A stretch of DNA of 64,000 nucleotides, taken from positions 1,364,001 through 1,428,000 of the forward strand of contig NZ_CP187259.1 of assembly GCF_049676595.1 (NCBI RefSeq), in the 5' to 3' direction. This DNA is from Methanocella_A sp049676595. GTDB taxonomy: Archaea; Halobacteriota; Methanocellia; Methanocellales; Methanocellaceae. The position numbers and the translations under genes were made by a program. This document shows, piece after piece, positions 41,753 to 50,216 of the stretch. How positions within the stretch are numbered: the first letter of the stretch is position 1; each line of letters starts with the position of its first letter. The notes under the pieces were generated by a model that saw nothing but the letters and a program-made list of their open reading frames with translations, ran no database searches and had not been told where the DNA came from.

Positions 41753-42946
41753 TCAGCGTCTCCTTCTTCTTTTTCTGGTTGCTCTGTCCTGCTCCCCGCC
41801 AGCTCTCCTGTCATATTCTTTCTTTCCCCCGCTGATCTCTGGCACGACTATCCTGAAGTAGTGGGTGATGATCACCAGCAGCATCGCCCCGAGGAACAGG
41901 CCCGGGAACCCGAAGATGACCGGGCCCAGGATGTAGGCCAGCATCAGCAGCCCGACGTCGACTTTCCCGTGGGAGACGAACGGCCGTAGCAGGTAGTTGG
42001 GCAGGTTCTCCACTAAGACGAAAATGGTTATCGCCATCACTACCAGGTACCACCAGTACTTGCTGAAGGATCCGTTAATGAGCGACTGAGCCAGAGCGTA
42101 GAGCAGGATTGGCACGTCCACCATCCAGCCGCCCAGTATGGGCAGGAGTGCAGCTATCCCGCTGAAGATGCCGAGCAGCACCGGGAACGGTATGACGAAA
42201 GCCGGATCCGGGGCAAAAAAGTTGAGGATGGAGTAAACTGCCGTGGCTATGATGGCGAAAAAGACGATGCTCAGGACGTTCCCGAAGAAGACCTTCTCGA
42301 AATCGTCATCCACCGCTTTAAAGTAGCGGACGAACAGCTCGTTGTTCTCCGTGACCAGGCCGGGAAACGTCTTCCTGAACCACCTGGCCATCCGGTCGTC
42401 GTGGAGCAGCAGGAAAAAAGCCAGCAGCAGCATCAGGATGATCTTGAAGGTAGCGTCGACTATGGTCATGCCAGTGGAGTATAGCAGGTCTTTAAGGCTG
42501 AAGATGTGGCTCCAGTATATGCTCAGCCGGTCGTACCATTCCTGGATGGTCGTGCCGAGGCTCTCGTATTTAAAATCTCCCTGGCTGAAAGACTGCTGCA
42601 CGGCAGATATCGACAGGCTCACGTTGGTTAACTGCCCCGGGGGCAGCATCGGAATGTTCGACTGGGCCAGAAAAGTGTTGAGCTGGCCTATCGCGAAGAG
42701 GATGAGGTAGAGGATTATGGCGACCAGAGGAAGCGTCAGCAGCAGGAGACACCCCAGCGCTACCAGCGCTTCATTTTTGATGTACTGGTGAAGCCACCTC
42801 TTTACCGGCCGGGTTATGTAGTACATGAAGAGGGCAAAGACGATCGGGGTGATGTACGGCAGGCTAATCCACACGATGAAAATGACAATAGCTATGCCCA
42901 CCAAAGCCCATTTAGCCTCGTAGAGCTTCGCCAGAAGGCTCTGCAT
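41753..42946 (-). CDS. AI-2E/PerM family (UPF0118) membrane protein
   Basis: A 397-residue integral membrane protein. N-terminal helices (11-35, 60-90) are followed by a soluble segment (about 100-160) and the family core: FVRYFKAVDDDFEKVFFGN, PFPVLLGIFSGIAALLPILGG, NYLLRPFVSHGKVDVGLLML and GPVIFGFPGLFLGAMLLVII. It ends in a basic tail RKRRRR. The family includes Na+/H+ antiporters and export proteins. The transported molecule is unknown. Confidence 0.9.
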   Translation of the reverse strand: MQSLLAKLYEAKWALVGIAIVIFIVWISLPYITPIVFALFMYYITRPVKRWLHQYIKNEALVALGCLLLLTLPLVAIILYLILFAIGQLNTFLAQSNIPMLPPGQLTNVSLSISAVQQSFSQGDFKYESLGTTIQEWYDRLSIYWSHIFSLKDLLYSTGMTIVDATFKIILMLLLAFFLLLHDDRMARWFRKTFPGLVTENNELFVRYFKAVDDDFEKVFFGNVLSIVFFAIIATAVYSILNFFAPDPAFVIPFPVLLGIFSGIAALLPILGGWMVDVPILLYALAQSLINGSFSKYWWYLVVMAITIFVLVENLPNYLLRPFVSHGKVDVGLLMLAYILGPVIFGFPGLFLGAMLLVIITHYFRIVVPEISGGKKEYDRRAGGEQDRATRKRRRRR

Positions 42947-43336
42947 ACAGGTTGAAGTCTGTCGCGGAAGTGTTTAAGATTATCAGATGTTATCGTTAAA
43001 CCGCGGCCGGTAAAAACGTGGAAAAGCAGATGTGCATTTGCTTTTACCGGGTCCTGGTGCGTTTGTCAGGGATGCTGAACTATGGCTCTGCCAGTGCCCG
43101 TATATCGGTAAAAATTTCCTGTGATATGCCATCTACCTGGCCTCCGATAGCGCAAGGTTTATAAATATACGAGGTATTTTACATATCAAGCAAAGCAGTC
43201 TTTTCTCTGTTATTACTGCGTAGCCTGTTAATAAAGTTTCAAAAAACTACTGCGCCAGCTTAACGGGGAAAGGATTATATATAAATGACAAATAATAATA
43301 TGTGACTAATTTTTGTCCATTATAAGGGGAGTTTTG
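42947..43336 (+). promoter_or_regulatory. 390-bp intergenic region upstream of psmB
   Basis: No gene is supported here. The region has a near-perfect inverted repeat around ccggtaaaa ... ttttaccgg (about 43008-43050). It also has two TATA-like boxes: tttataaatata near 43159 and ttatatataaat at 43275-43286. The latter lies 50-60 bases before the psmB ATG and is the likely promoter. The ribosome site is aagggga. Confidence 0.5.
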
Positions 43337-43960
43337 ATGGAAGACAAACAGTATAAAGGCACTACTACCATCGGTATAATATGCGACAAGGGTGTGGTAC
43401 TTGCGACTGAACGCAGGGCCACGATGGGTAACTTCATCGCGAGCAGAGATGCCCAGAAAATCTACCGCATTACTGATAACGCTGCCATGACCATCGCAGG
43501 CTCAGTAGGTGACGGCCAGAGGCTGGCACGCATTCTGCAGGTCGAGGCCAAGCTGTTCGAGCTGAGGCGCCACGGTGGCATGTCGATCAACGCGCTATCC
43601 ATGCTCCTCTCCAACATCCTTGCAGAGATGCGCTATGCACCCTACTATGTTCAGGTACTAATCGGCGGCATAGACAAAGCCGGTCCTAAGGTATACTCTC
43701 TGGACCCGCTCGGAGGCCGGATCGAGGAAGAGAAATTTGTCTCTACCGGTTCAGGCTCGCCGATTGCTTACGGTGTACTGGAAGACCGCTTCAAGCCTGG
43801 CATGAGTGTTGAGGATGGCGTCGAGCTGGCCGCGAGGGCGCTCGAGTCCGCGATGAAGAGGGACTCCGCCTCGGGCAATGGCATGCAATTCTGTGTCATC
43901 ACTGCTGAAAAATTCGAAATATTCGAGAGGGAGGTAAGCAAACAAGTTATCAACGCTTGA
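43337..43960 (+). CDS. psmB: 20S proteasome beta subunit
   Basis: A 207-residue subunit of the archaeal proteasome core. The propeptide is MEDKQYKG; autocleavage at Gly8-Thr9 exposes the catalytic Thr9 of TTTIGIICDKGVVLATERRA. Also visible are GNFIASRDAQKIYRI, MTIAGSVGDGQRL with the catalytic Asp/Ser neighbours, and SGSPIAYGVLED. ATG at 43337 fits the short propeptide; the frame is open to 43313. It precedes the FttA gene. Confidence 0.97.
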   Translation: MEDKQYKGTTTIGIICDKGVVLATERRATMGNFIASRDAQKIYRITDNAAMTIAGSVGDGQRLARILQVEAKLFELRRHGGMSINALSMLLSNILAEMRYAPYYVQVLIGGIDKAGPKVYSLDPLGGRIEEEKFVSTGSGSPIAYGVLEDRFKPGMSVEDGVELAARALESAMKRDSASGNGMQFCVITAEKFEIFEREVSKQVINA

Positions 43961-43965
43961 TTTGC

Positions 43966-43983
43966 TTACTCTCTTTTTTATTA
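43966..43983 (+). terminator. T-rich terminator after psmB
   Basis: The run cttactctcttttttatta follows the psmB stop codon, a typical archaeal T-rich termination tract. It sits just before the ribosome site of the next gene, so read-through is possible. Confidence 0.45.
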
Positions 43984-44002
43984 TGTCATAGGTGAAAAAA
44001 CG

Positions 44003-45913
44003 ATGACAATCGACGACGTTTTAAACGATCTCAGGGCCAAGATAGGCGATAAGCTTCCAAAGGGCATCACCATCTCCGGCCTCGAGTTCGAGGGGCCTGA
44101 GCTTGTTATCTACACGACCGAGCCCAGGGCTTTTGCCGACAACGGCGACATCATTCGTTCGCTGGCAAAAGACCTCCGGAAGCGGATAGTGGTAAGGCCC
44201 GACCCGAAGATGCTGCTGGATGCAGAGCAGGCGATCGACAAGATCAAGCAGATCGTCCCGGCTGAATCCGGCCTGAGCGACTTTTACTTTGATCCTGATA
44301 CTGGCGAAGTTATCATCGAGGCTGAAAAACCAGGCCTCGTCATCGGCAGGCATGGCTCTACCCTGAGGGAGATCACCAAGCACATCGGCTGGACTCCCAA
44401 AGTGGTACGGACCCCGCCTATCGAGTCTTCTACGGTAAAGAACATCAGGCAGTACCTGCGTACCGTGAAGGATGAGCGGAAGCAGATTCTGAAGACCATC
44501 GGCAGGAAGATCCACCGGCCGGTCTCTACGAAAGACCAGTGGATTCGCGTCACGACCCTCGGCGGCTGCAAAGAAGTCGGGAGAAGCTCGTTCCTGCTGA
44601 GCACGCCCGAGACCAAGATTCTCATCGACTGCGGCGTTAACACCGGGGCAGAGAGCAACGGTACCCCGTACCTCTACGTGCCCGAAGTGAGCCCGCTGTC
44701 CAACCTGGACGCGGTCGTCATTACCCACGCCCACCTCGACCACAGCGGCATTGTACCGCTGCTGTTCAAGTACGGCTACGAAGGCCCGATCTACACGACC
44801 CCTCCGACCCGCGACCTGTCGGCTTTACTACAGCTCGACTACATCGAGGTGGCGAACCGTGAGGGCAAGAGGCCGCCATATGACTCCGCGATGATCAGGG
44901 AGGCGCTGAAGCGCACCATCACGCTCAACCACGGCGATGTCACCGATATCGCCCCCGACGTGCGGCTGACTTTCTACAACTCCGGCCACATCCTCGGCTC
45001 GGCCATCGCCCACTTCCACATCGGCGAAGGCCTGTACAACGTGGCGTTCACCGGCGACTTCAAGTACGAGAAAAGCAAGCTGTTCGACGCGGCTATCAAC
45101 AACTTCCCCCGGGTAGAGACCGTCATCATGGAATCTACTTACGGCGGCATGCACGACATGCAGCCCGCCCGCAGGGAAGCCGAGGTCGAGATACAGCAGG
45201 TGATTAAAGCTACGCTGGCCAGAGGCGGCAAAGTCCTGATCCCGACTTTCGCCGTGGGCAGAAGCCAGGAAGTCATGATCGTGCTCGAAGAAGCGATCCG
45301 CCGCGGTGTTATCGACAACGTGCCCGTATATCTGGACGGCATGATCTGGGAAGCGACTGCCATCCACACCACGTACCCCGAGTACCTGAACGTGGAGCTG
45401 CAGGACATGATCTTCCACAAGGGCCAGAACCCGTTCCTGTCGCCGTCGTTCGTGCAGGTAGACTCCCCGCAGAAGAGGGAGAAAATCCTGGCGGACCCGT
45501 CGCCCTGCATCGTGCTCGCCACGTCGGGCATGATGAACGGCGGGCCGGTCATGGAGTACCTGAAGTCCTACGGCCACGACAAGCGGAACACGCTGATCTT
45601 CGTCGGCTACCAGGCAGAAGGCACCATGGGCCGCAGAATCCAGAAGGGCTGGAACGAGCTCCCGATGTCCACTGGAGGAAAAACCGAGATCATGAAGATC
45701 AACCTCCAGGTCACCACTGTGGACGGCTTCTCCGGTCACTCCGACCGCCGGCAGCTGATGGAGTACGTGAAGCGCATGGACCCGAGGCCCGAGAGGATCA
45801 TCACCAACCACGGTGATGAAAACAAGTGCCTCGACCTCGCCAGCTCGATCTACAAGAAGTACAAGCTGGAGACCAAGTCTCCGATGAACTTAGAGACGAT
45901 CCGGCTGATATAA
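44003..45913 (+). CDS. fttA: aCPSF1/FttA, transcription termination ribonuclease
   Basis: A 636-residue beta-CASP nuclease and archaeal termination factor that cleaves nascent RNA and ends transcription. N-terminal KH-like domains (about 1-160) include GLVIGRHGSTLREITKHIGW, a typical KH GxxG loop. The metallo-beta-lactamase core has THAHLDHSGI, GHILGSAIAHF, TGDFKYE, ESTYGG and GFSGHSDRRQL, with beta-CASP inserted. It ends RIITNHGDENKCLDLA. It follows psmB by 42 bases with a ggtga ribosome site. It is nearly universal in euryarchaea. Confidence 0.95.
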   Translation: MTIDDVLNDLRAKIGDKLPKGITISGLEFEGPELVIYTTEPRAFADNGDIIRSLAKDLRKRIVVRPDPKMLLDAEQAIDKIKQIVPAESGLSDFYFDPDTGEVIIEAEKPGLVIGRHGSTLREITKHIGWTPKVVRTPPIESSTVKNIRQYLRTVKDERKQILKTIGRKIHRPVSTKDQWIRVTTLGGCKEVGRSSFLLSTPETKILIDCGVNTGAESNGTPYLYVPEVSPLSNLDAVVITHAHLDHSGIVPLLFKYGYEGPIYTTPPTRDLSALLQLDYIEVANREGKRPPYDSAMIREALKRTITLNHGDVTDIAPDVRLTFYNSGHILGSAIAHFHIGEGLYNVAFTGDFKYEKSKLFDAAINNFPRVETVIMESTYGGMHDMQPARREAEVEIQQVIKATLARGGKVLIPTFAVGRSQEVMIVLEEAIRRGVIDNVPVYLDGMIWEATAIHTTYPEYLNVELQDMIFHKGQNPFLSPSFVQVDSPQKREKILADPSPCIVLATSGMMNGGPVMEYLKSYGHDKRNTLIFVGYQAEGTMGRRIQKGWNELPMSTGGKTEIMKINLQVTTVDGFSGHSDRRQLMEYVKRMDPRPERIITNHGDENKCLDLASSIYKKYKLETKSPMNLETIRLI

Positions 45914-45916
45914 TTT

Positions 45917-45950
45917 CGAGGGGGTCAGCCCCTCGGCCTCTTTTCTTTTA
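45917..45950 (+). terminator. hairpin plus T-rich terminator after fttA
   Basis: The stem GAGGGG/CCCCTC (45918-45934) is followed by cctcttttctttta. It directly follows the fttA stop, and transcription should end here. Confidence 0.6.
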
Positions 45951-45998
45951 GATACTTTCTTATACCCTTCCACGTAACGTGATCATGGACTGGCGCTT

Positions 45999-46466
45999 AT
46001 GCAAGTGACCTCTATGATGACAATTCTCCCTGTGTTGACCAAAGCTGAAATGGAGCGGCTGCTGGTGGAAGAGCGTGTCGGAAGGGTCGGTCTGAACGAC
46101 GACCCCCAGCCCTATATCGTTCCGACCGATTTCGCCTACCTGGACGGCTCGATCTATATCCACACGCCCGAAGGCGGCAAAAAGGCCACCCTCGCCCGCA
46201 GGAACCCCAACGTCTGCTTTGAGGTCGACCGGTACAACAGCACCGTCACCGATTTCCAGAGCATCATCATTCGGGGCAGGATCACCGAGGTCTCCAGCCC
46301 CGACGAGCGCCGCAAAGCCATGCAGCTGCTGGGCGAAAAAGCCCTCCGATCAGGCGGGACCGTACCCCACGGCAAGGCTCCTGGAAGCTCCACCAGGATC
46401 GCGATCTTCAAAATAGATATCAGGGACATGACCGGGATAAAGTCCCCTGCCAATGGGCATCCATAG
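45999..46466 (+). CDS. pyridoxamine 5'-phosphate oxidase-like FMN-binding protein
   Basis: A 155-residue split-barrel flavin-binding protein. The core is TKAEMERLLVEERVGRVGLN, DDPQPYIVPTDFAYLDGSI, YIHTPEGGKKATLARRNPN, VCFEVDR and IIRGRITEVSS. This family includes FMN- or F420-dependent reductases; which cofactor is used cannot be decided. A second ATG at 46017 has aagtgacc upstream and may be the true start. It ends 75 bases before the repeat complex. Confidence 0.88.
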   Translation: MQVTSMMTILPVLTKAEMERLLVEERVGRVGLNDDPQPYIVPTDFAYLDGSIYIHTPEGGKKATLARRNPNVCFEVDRYNSTVTDFQSIIIRGRITEVSSPDERRKAMQLLGEKALRSGGTVPHGKAPGSSTRIAIFKIDIRDMTGIKSPANGHP

Positions 46467-46539
46467 TAATGTCGAAATATTTCCTGATCTCTGGCGGTAC
46501 GGCGGCACCGCAGTTTGGGAAACAATAATACGATCAAAT

Positions 46540-46926
46540 GTTCTAACCACGGCGGCACAGCGACACGGAGACCGTGGGAGAGACGCTGGCAAGATGGTTA
46601 TTTGAACCACGGCGGCACAGCGACACGGAGACCGTGGGAGAGACGCTGGCAAGATGGTTATTTGAACCACGGCGGCACAGCGACACGGAGACCGTGGGAG
46701 AGACGCTGGCAAGATGGTTATTTGAACCACGGCGGCACAGCGACACGGAGACCGTGGGAGAGACGCTGGCAAGATGGTTATTTGAACCACGGCGGCACAG
46801 CGACACGGAGACCGTGGGAGAGACGCTGGCAAGATGGTTATTTGAACCACGGCGGCACAGCGACACGGAGACCGTGGGAGAGACGCTGGCAAGATGGTTA
46901 TTTGAACCACGGCGGCACGGCGACAA
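46540..46926. repeat. six perfect 60-bp tandem repeats
   Basis: The unit begins aaccacggcggcacagcg and runs through acacggagaccgtggg and cgctggcaagatggttattt. Six full, identical copies run from 46545 to 46904, followed by a partial one to 46926. The first is preceded by gttct. Each unit holds the inverted pair ccacgg/ccgtgg. The period is 60, divisible by three, so several frames stay open through the array, but the frames look like artefacts. An inverted related array lies at 47170-47268. Confidence 0.95.
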
Positions 46927-47169
46927 CCCGTACCCGAATAGCAAGGCTTCTTTTTTATTGATCCACAGCGGCACGACGGGCTGAACGCACGGAGACAAAC
47001 ACCTTATTCAGGTATCCTGGTGCTAAATTTGACTGAATTCTAAGTAGTGGTGAAGTTTTAGACCATATGCCCGATACACAGGCTTAAACGATTATGTAGT
47101 AAGCAGCTTTTAGTTAATGCACTGTCCCCGTGTCGCCGTGGACAAAAAAAGAGTTCACTTTTACCGGTT
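46927..47169. other. non-coding core of the repeat complex
   Basis: This 240-bp stretch lies between the tandem array and its inverted partner. It holds degenerate copies of the same motif (ccacagcggcacg at about 46962, ccgtgtcgccgtgg at about 47127) and AT-rich sequence between. No gene is supported. Confidence 0.6.
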
Positions 47170-47268
47170 CGCTCTGTCTCCGTGTCGCTGTGCCGCTGTG
47201 GTTAGAACTACCAGTTGGTTGTCGTGGATCGCTCTGTCTCCGTGTCGCTGTGCCGCTGTGGTTAGAAC
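47170..47268. repeat. inverted repeat partner, two 39-bp copies with 60-bp period
   Basis: Two copies of a 39-base unit, starting cgctctgtctccgtgtcgct and ending gtggttagaac, lie at 47170-47208 and 47230-47268. They are separated by 21 unrelated bases. Read on the other strand they are gttctaaccacagcggcac and beyond, matching the start of the array at 46540. The outer ends form terminal inverted repeats of about 30 bp for a 729-bp region. Confidence 0.9.
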
Positions 47269-47275
47269 ATCTGAT

Positions 47276-48052
47276 CTAATTCATTTTACCCGGCGCATCC
47301 CGGCAGGTGCACTGCCTGACTTCGGGCACTGCGGTGATGCAGCCGACGACGTAGCTGGCGAGGACGGTTTCGATCTGCTTCATGGCTTCGAGGACTTCCT
47401 CGTGGGTGACGACTTTAGAGATACCGGCAGCATAGTTGGTGGCCACTGAGATGCCGGCATAGCACATGCCCAGCTCTCTTGCCAGGACTACTTCGGGTAC
47501 CCCGGTCATGCCTACCACGTCGCCCCCGAGCATGGCGTACATCTTGATTTCGGCCGCAGTCTCGAACCTCGGACCTTCGGCGCAGACGTAAGTGCCCTTC
47601 TCGTGCAGCCGGATATCTCCCCTCGGCGCGGCGAGGATGCACTGGCGCAGCTCATCGCAGTACGGCTCTGTCATGTCAGTGTGGACAACGCAGCCGTCCT
47701 CGTCGAAGAACGTGATCGGGCGGGCTTTGGTGAAGTCCAGGAACTGGTCGAGCAGGACGAAATCGCCCGGCCGGATGGCTTCCCGCAGGCTGCCCACGCT
47801 GGAGATGCCGATGATCCTCTCGACGCCCGCCTCTTTCAGCGCAGCAAGGTTGGCCCGGTAGTTGATCCTGTGCGGAGCGCAGGTATGGCCCTCCCCGTGC
47901 CGGGGCAAAAAGACAAATTCAGCGCCATTCTCGTTCTCGTAAAAGAACAGCGTGGCGTCTCCATACTTAGTCCTGACTACCCTCTTCTCTTTCAGATTAC
48001 AGCCGGGCACCGAATAGAACCCACTGCCGCCAATGATCGCCGTACTGGGCAT
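47276..48052 (-). CDS. S-methyl-5'-thioadenosine/thioinosine phosphorylase
   Basis: A 258-residue purine nucleoside phosphorylase-family enzyme. GGSGFYSV is the phosphate loop start, FLPRHGEGHTCAPHRINYRA the substrate region, SSVGSLREAIRPGDFVLLDQ the central part and GPRFETAAEIKMYAMLGGDVVGMTGVPE the specificity loop. Near the C-terminus NYAAGIS binds ribose. It cleaves the methylthio-nucleoside from SAM/polyamine metabolism. In methanogens the thioinosine form is often preferred; which one is used here is not resolved. Confidence 0.92.
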   Translation of the reverse strand: MPSTAIIGGSGFYSVPGCNLKEKRVVRTKYGDATLFFYENENGAEFVFLPRHGEGHTCAPHRINYRANLAALKEAGVERIIGISSVGSLREAIRPGDFVLLDQFLDFTKARPITFFDEDGCVVHTDMTEPYCDELRQCILAAPRGDIRLHEKGTYVCAEGPRFETAAEIKMYAMLGGDVVGMTGVPEVVLARELGMCYAGISVATNYAAGISKVVTHEEVLEAMKQIETVLASYVVGCITAVPEVRQCTCRDAPGKMN

Positions 48053-48206
48053 GGTGGGGATATATCGGCTGTAGCCTTAAAAAAGGTTGCGTGTGACACG
48101 GCTACTACTGGTGCGTTGCAGGGGTGCTGTGCGAAGCACTTAGGCTTCGACAATCCTTTATTAGGCACAACGCACAGAATACCTTTTTACCCGTCGGCAG
48201 CCGATC

Positions 48207-48995
48207 TTATTTCCGGCACACGAAGAGCCCGTACCCGAAGTGCCCGACGTACTTGTACATCTTCTGCGTCGTGTCAATAATGCGTTTAGCCTCGGGGTTG
48301 GTGGCATAGAGCCACATGGTCTTGAGCGTGGAGGTCACGAAGGTGCCCATTCCATCGGCCTTTTTCGCTTCCATCTCTACCTGCGGGTCAGCCACGTAGT
48401 GAGTAGCCTCGACTGTCGGGAACTGCTTCTCGAAGGTCTCTTTCCAGTCATCATAAGTTAGATAGCCCTGGCTGGTCTTCGAGGAAAATGCTGAGAAGAT
48501 GGCTTCGAGGTCGTTGATATCGTCTTTAAGCTTCTCGTGGGAGGCTCTGGTGATACAGACTTCGTTGTCGCAGACGATGCCCCCGGGCTTGACTACTCTG
48601 CGGTACTCCGAGATGGCTTTCGGCACGTCTTCGACGAAGATCGTGACCGATTCTACGAAGACCGCATCGAAGCTGTTATCCTCGAAAGGCAGCTCTCTGG
48701 CGTCGCCCTGTCTGAACGTTACCTTTCCGTCCAGCCGCAGCCTCTTCGCCAGCGCAGAAGACTTTTCGACCATCTGGGGCATGATGTCTATGCCGGTGAC
48801 AGTGCACCCGTGGTCTGCGGCCAGCCTGCACGAGGTCTTGCCGATGCCGCAGCCTACGTCAAGCACTTTGAAGTCCGGCCCGATCTTCGCCTTTTCGACC
48901 AGTACGTCAGTCGCTGCCTTGCCGCCGATGTGCCTGGCATAGCCTGTGGAGGCAAGCATATCCAGGTAAGAAAAGTTCTTTTCGCTGTCGCCCAC
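48207..48995 (-). CDS. SAM-dependent methyltransferase
   Basis: A 262-residue class I methyltransferase. The SAM motif is VLDVGCGIGKTSCRLAADHG, then VTGIDIMPQMVEKSSALAKR, then GDARELPFEDNSFDAVFVES. The N-terminal helix (NFSYLDMLASTGYARHIGG) and the C-terminal Phe/Tyr-rich part (MYKYVGHFGYGLFVCRK) are unusual and may form the substrate pocket. The substrate is unknown; it resembles small-molecule or lipid methylases. It is monocistronic. Confidence 0.88.
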   Translation of the reverse strand: MGDSEKNFSYLDMLASTGYARHIGGKAATDVLVEKAKIGPDFKVLDVGCGIGKTSCRLAADHGCTVTGIDIMPQMVEKSSALAKRLRLDGKVTFRQGDARELPFEDNSFDAVFVESVTIFVEDVPKAISEYRRVVKPGGIVCDNEVCITRASHEKLKDDINDLEAIFSAFSSKTSQGYLTYDDWKETFEKQFPTVEATHYVADPQVEMEAKKADGMGTFVTSTLKTMWLYATNPEAKRIIDTTQKMYKYVGHFGYGLFVCRK

Positions 48996-49165
48996 GCCTT
49001 AACCCCGGATATTATTATTCACGATATTTTATATACAATATGGCTTTTAAGAGCGACAACATCTGCTGTAGATCAGGATAATGCTATTGTATCGTTCCAT
49101 TCAAATTCGACGATGACTATATGCTTCCACACGTACTATTGCCGTTTAAGCCTGCGTGAAGACCC

Positions 49166-49855
49166 ATGACTCCGGTGCCCCAAAAATCTGTAGTGGCAGA
49201 TGAACGCCTGCAGCAATTCAACCGGTTTTCTGCCGAAGATTTCGTGGCCTTCTGGAAGTACGCTATTCAAAAGCGGCGGGTAGGCCTCGTCCTGTACCCT
49301 GCGGTATGCCTGATCCTTTTACTCGGCTACTATCAGCTCGTCCAGCATTTTACAGGTAATGTCCTCAGCGTGGACGCCATAGTCGTATCTGTACTGACGG
49401 TGGGCCTCTTCGCGCTCTTTTTCATCTACCTCCCTTCGATGCCCGGGGAATACCAGTACCGGTTCAACGGAAAGTTTCGAGAGGACCTTGCACCGGGCGA
49501 GAAAAAGCAGTTGCTTATGGACCTTCTCGCAAAATCGCTCGAGCAGGCGTCGGTGATACTCACAGCCCTGCTGGCCGCCTGTGTAACTGTGTACCCGGCG
49601 GCAAAGGGCCTGATGCTGCCAGACTTCTGGGCCTGGGTCTTAGTGGGGGGAACCGGCATCAATATCTATCTGCTCTCACTTGTCATCGTTTCCCTTGGCA
49701 GGTATAACCGGGCTCACCTCGGAAAGATCTTCGTCGATGACGAGTATAAGCGGTATACCAGCTTCGACAATTATAAGAAGCTTTTAACAATTCTGGGTGT
49801 TATCGATCTTCTGGGCATCATCGCTCTGGTAGTGACTCAGCTTTCCGGCCTCTGA
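49166..49855 (+). CDS. membrane protein of unknown function
   Basis: A 229-residue protein with about five hydrophobic helices: roughly 42-60, 72-92, 130-150, 155-180 and 210-228. The N-terminal 35 residues and the loop from 100 to 125 are polar (FNGKFREDLAPGEKKQ). No family is recognised. It is followed by the repeat complex and the formate genes. Confidence 0.55.
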   Translation: MTPVPQKSVVADERLQQFNRFSAEDFVAFWKYAIQKRRVGLVLYPAVCLILLLGYYQLVQHFTGNVLSVDAIVVSVLTVGLFALFFIYLPSMPGEYQYRFNGKFREDLAPGEKKQLLMDLLAKSLEQASVILTALLAACVTVYPAAKGLMLPDFWAWVLVGGTGINIYLLSLVIVSLGRYNRAHLGKIFVDDEYKRYTSFDNYKKLLTILGVIDLLGIIALVVTQLSGL

Positions 49856-49911
49856 ATGAAGGCGATCCGTATACGAACGCTGTATTGTGCGTTTCTGGTA
49901 GCTGCGAGGGC

Positions 49912-49972
49912 GTGAGACAGCGATCGTGTACGTTCACGAACACAGAGACCACATTGTATTGAGTATAGTAAT
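49912..49972 (-). repeat. dispersed intergenic repeat, copy 2
   Basis: The reverse complement matches the element at 88-150: attactata, variable part, tctctgtg, tcgtgaacgt and ctcac at the end. It directly abuts the hairpin repeat beginning at 49982, so two repeat families sit side by side here. Confidence 0.5.
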
Positions 49973-49981
49973 TCCTTAAAT

Positions 49982-50160
49982 TTTTAGGACAGACAGGTAC
50001 CGTTTACACGAAGTACTCAAGGTACGCGAAGTACGCGAAGTTTTACTATACGATCATTTTCCAGCATGCCGTTTTTACCGTACTTTGAGTACTTCGTGTA
50101 CTTCGCGTACTTCGTGTAAACGGTACGGGCACTCGTACAAAACGTTTCAGTAACGAGTAT
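49982..50160. repeat. 180-bp hairpin repeat built of 9-bp units, copy 2
   Basis: This copy matches 5261-5440 in length, arms and loop. It shows ttttaggacagacagg at one end, arms of tacgcgaag-type 9-mers, the loop ttttccagcatgccgttttt, and aaaacgtttcagtaa at the other end. Base changes in one arm are often matched by changes in the other, which suggests that pairing is kept. It lies downstream of fdhB2. Confidence 0.85.
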
Positions 50161-50216
50161 ACCAGAGTAATCAGAAGCCCGCTCAGCGTAGCAATCGTGT
50201 TGTTTGGTCGCCAGAT

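Noticed and set aside
46515..46998. Open frames of 136-186 residues on both strands across the 60-bp array
   Set aside because: The period is divisible by three, so any frame without a stop in one unit stays open in all. The frames encode simple repeats, overlap each other on both strands and have no ribosome site.
46540..47268. CRISPR array
   Set aside because: The 60-bp units are identical throughout with no variable spacers, and only two 39-bp units exist on the other side. No cas gene is near.
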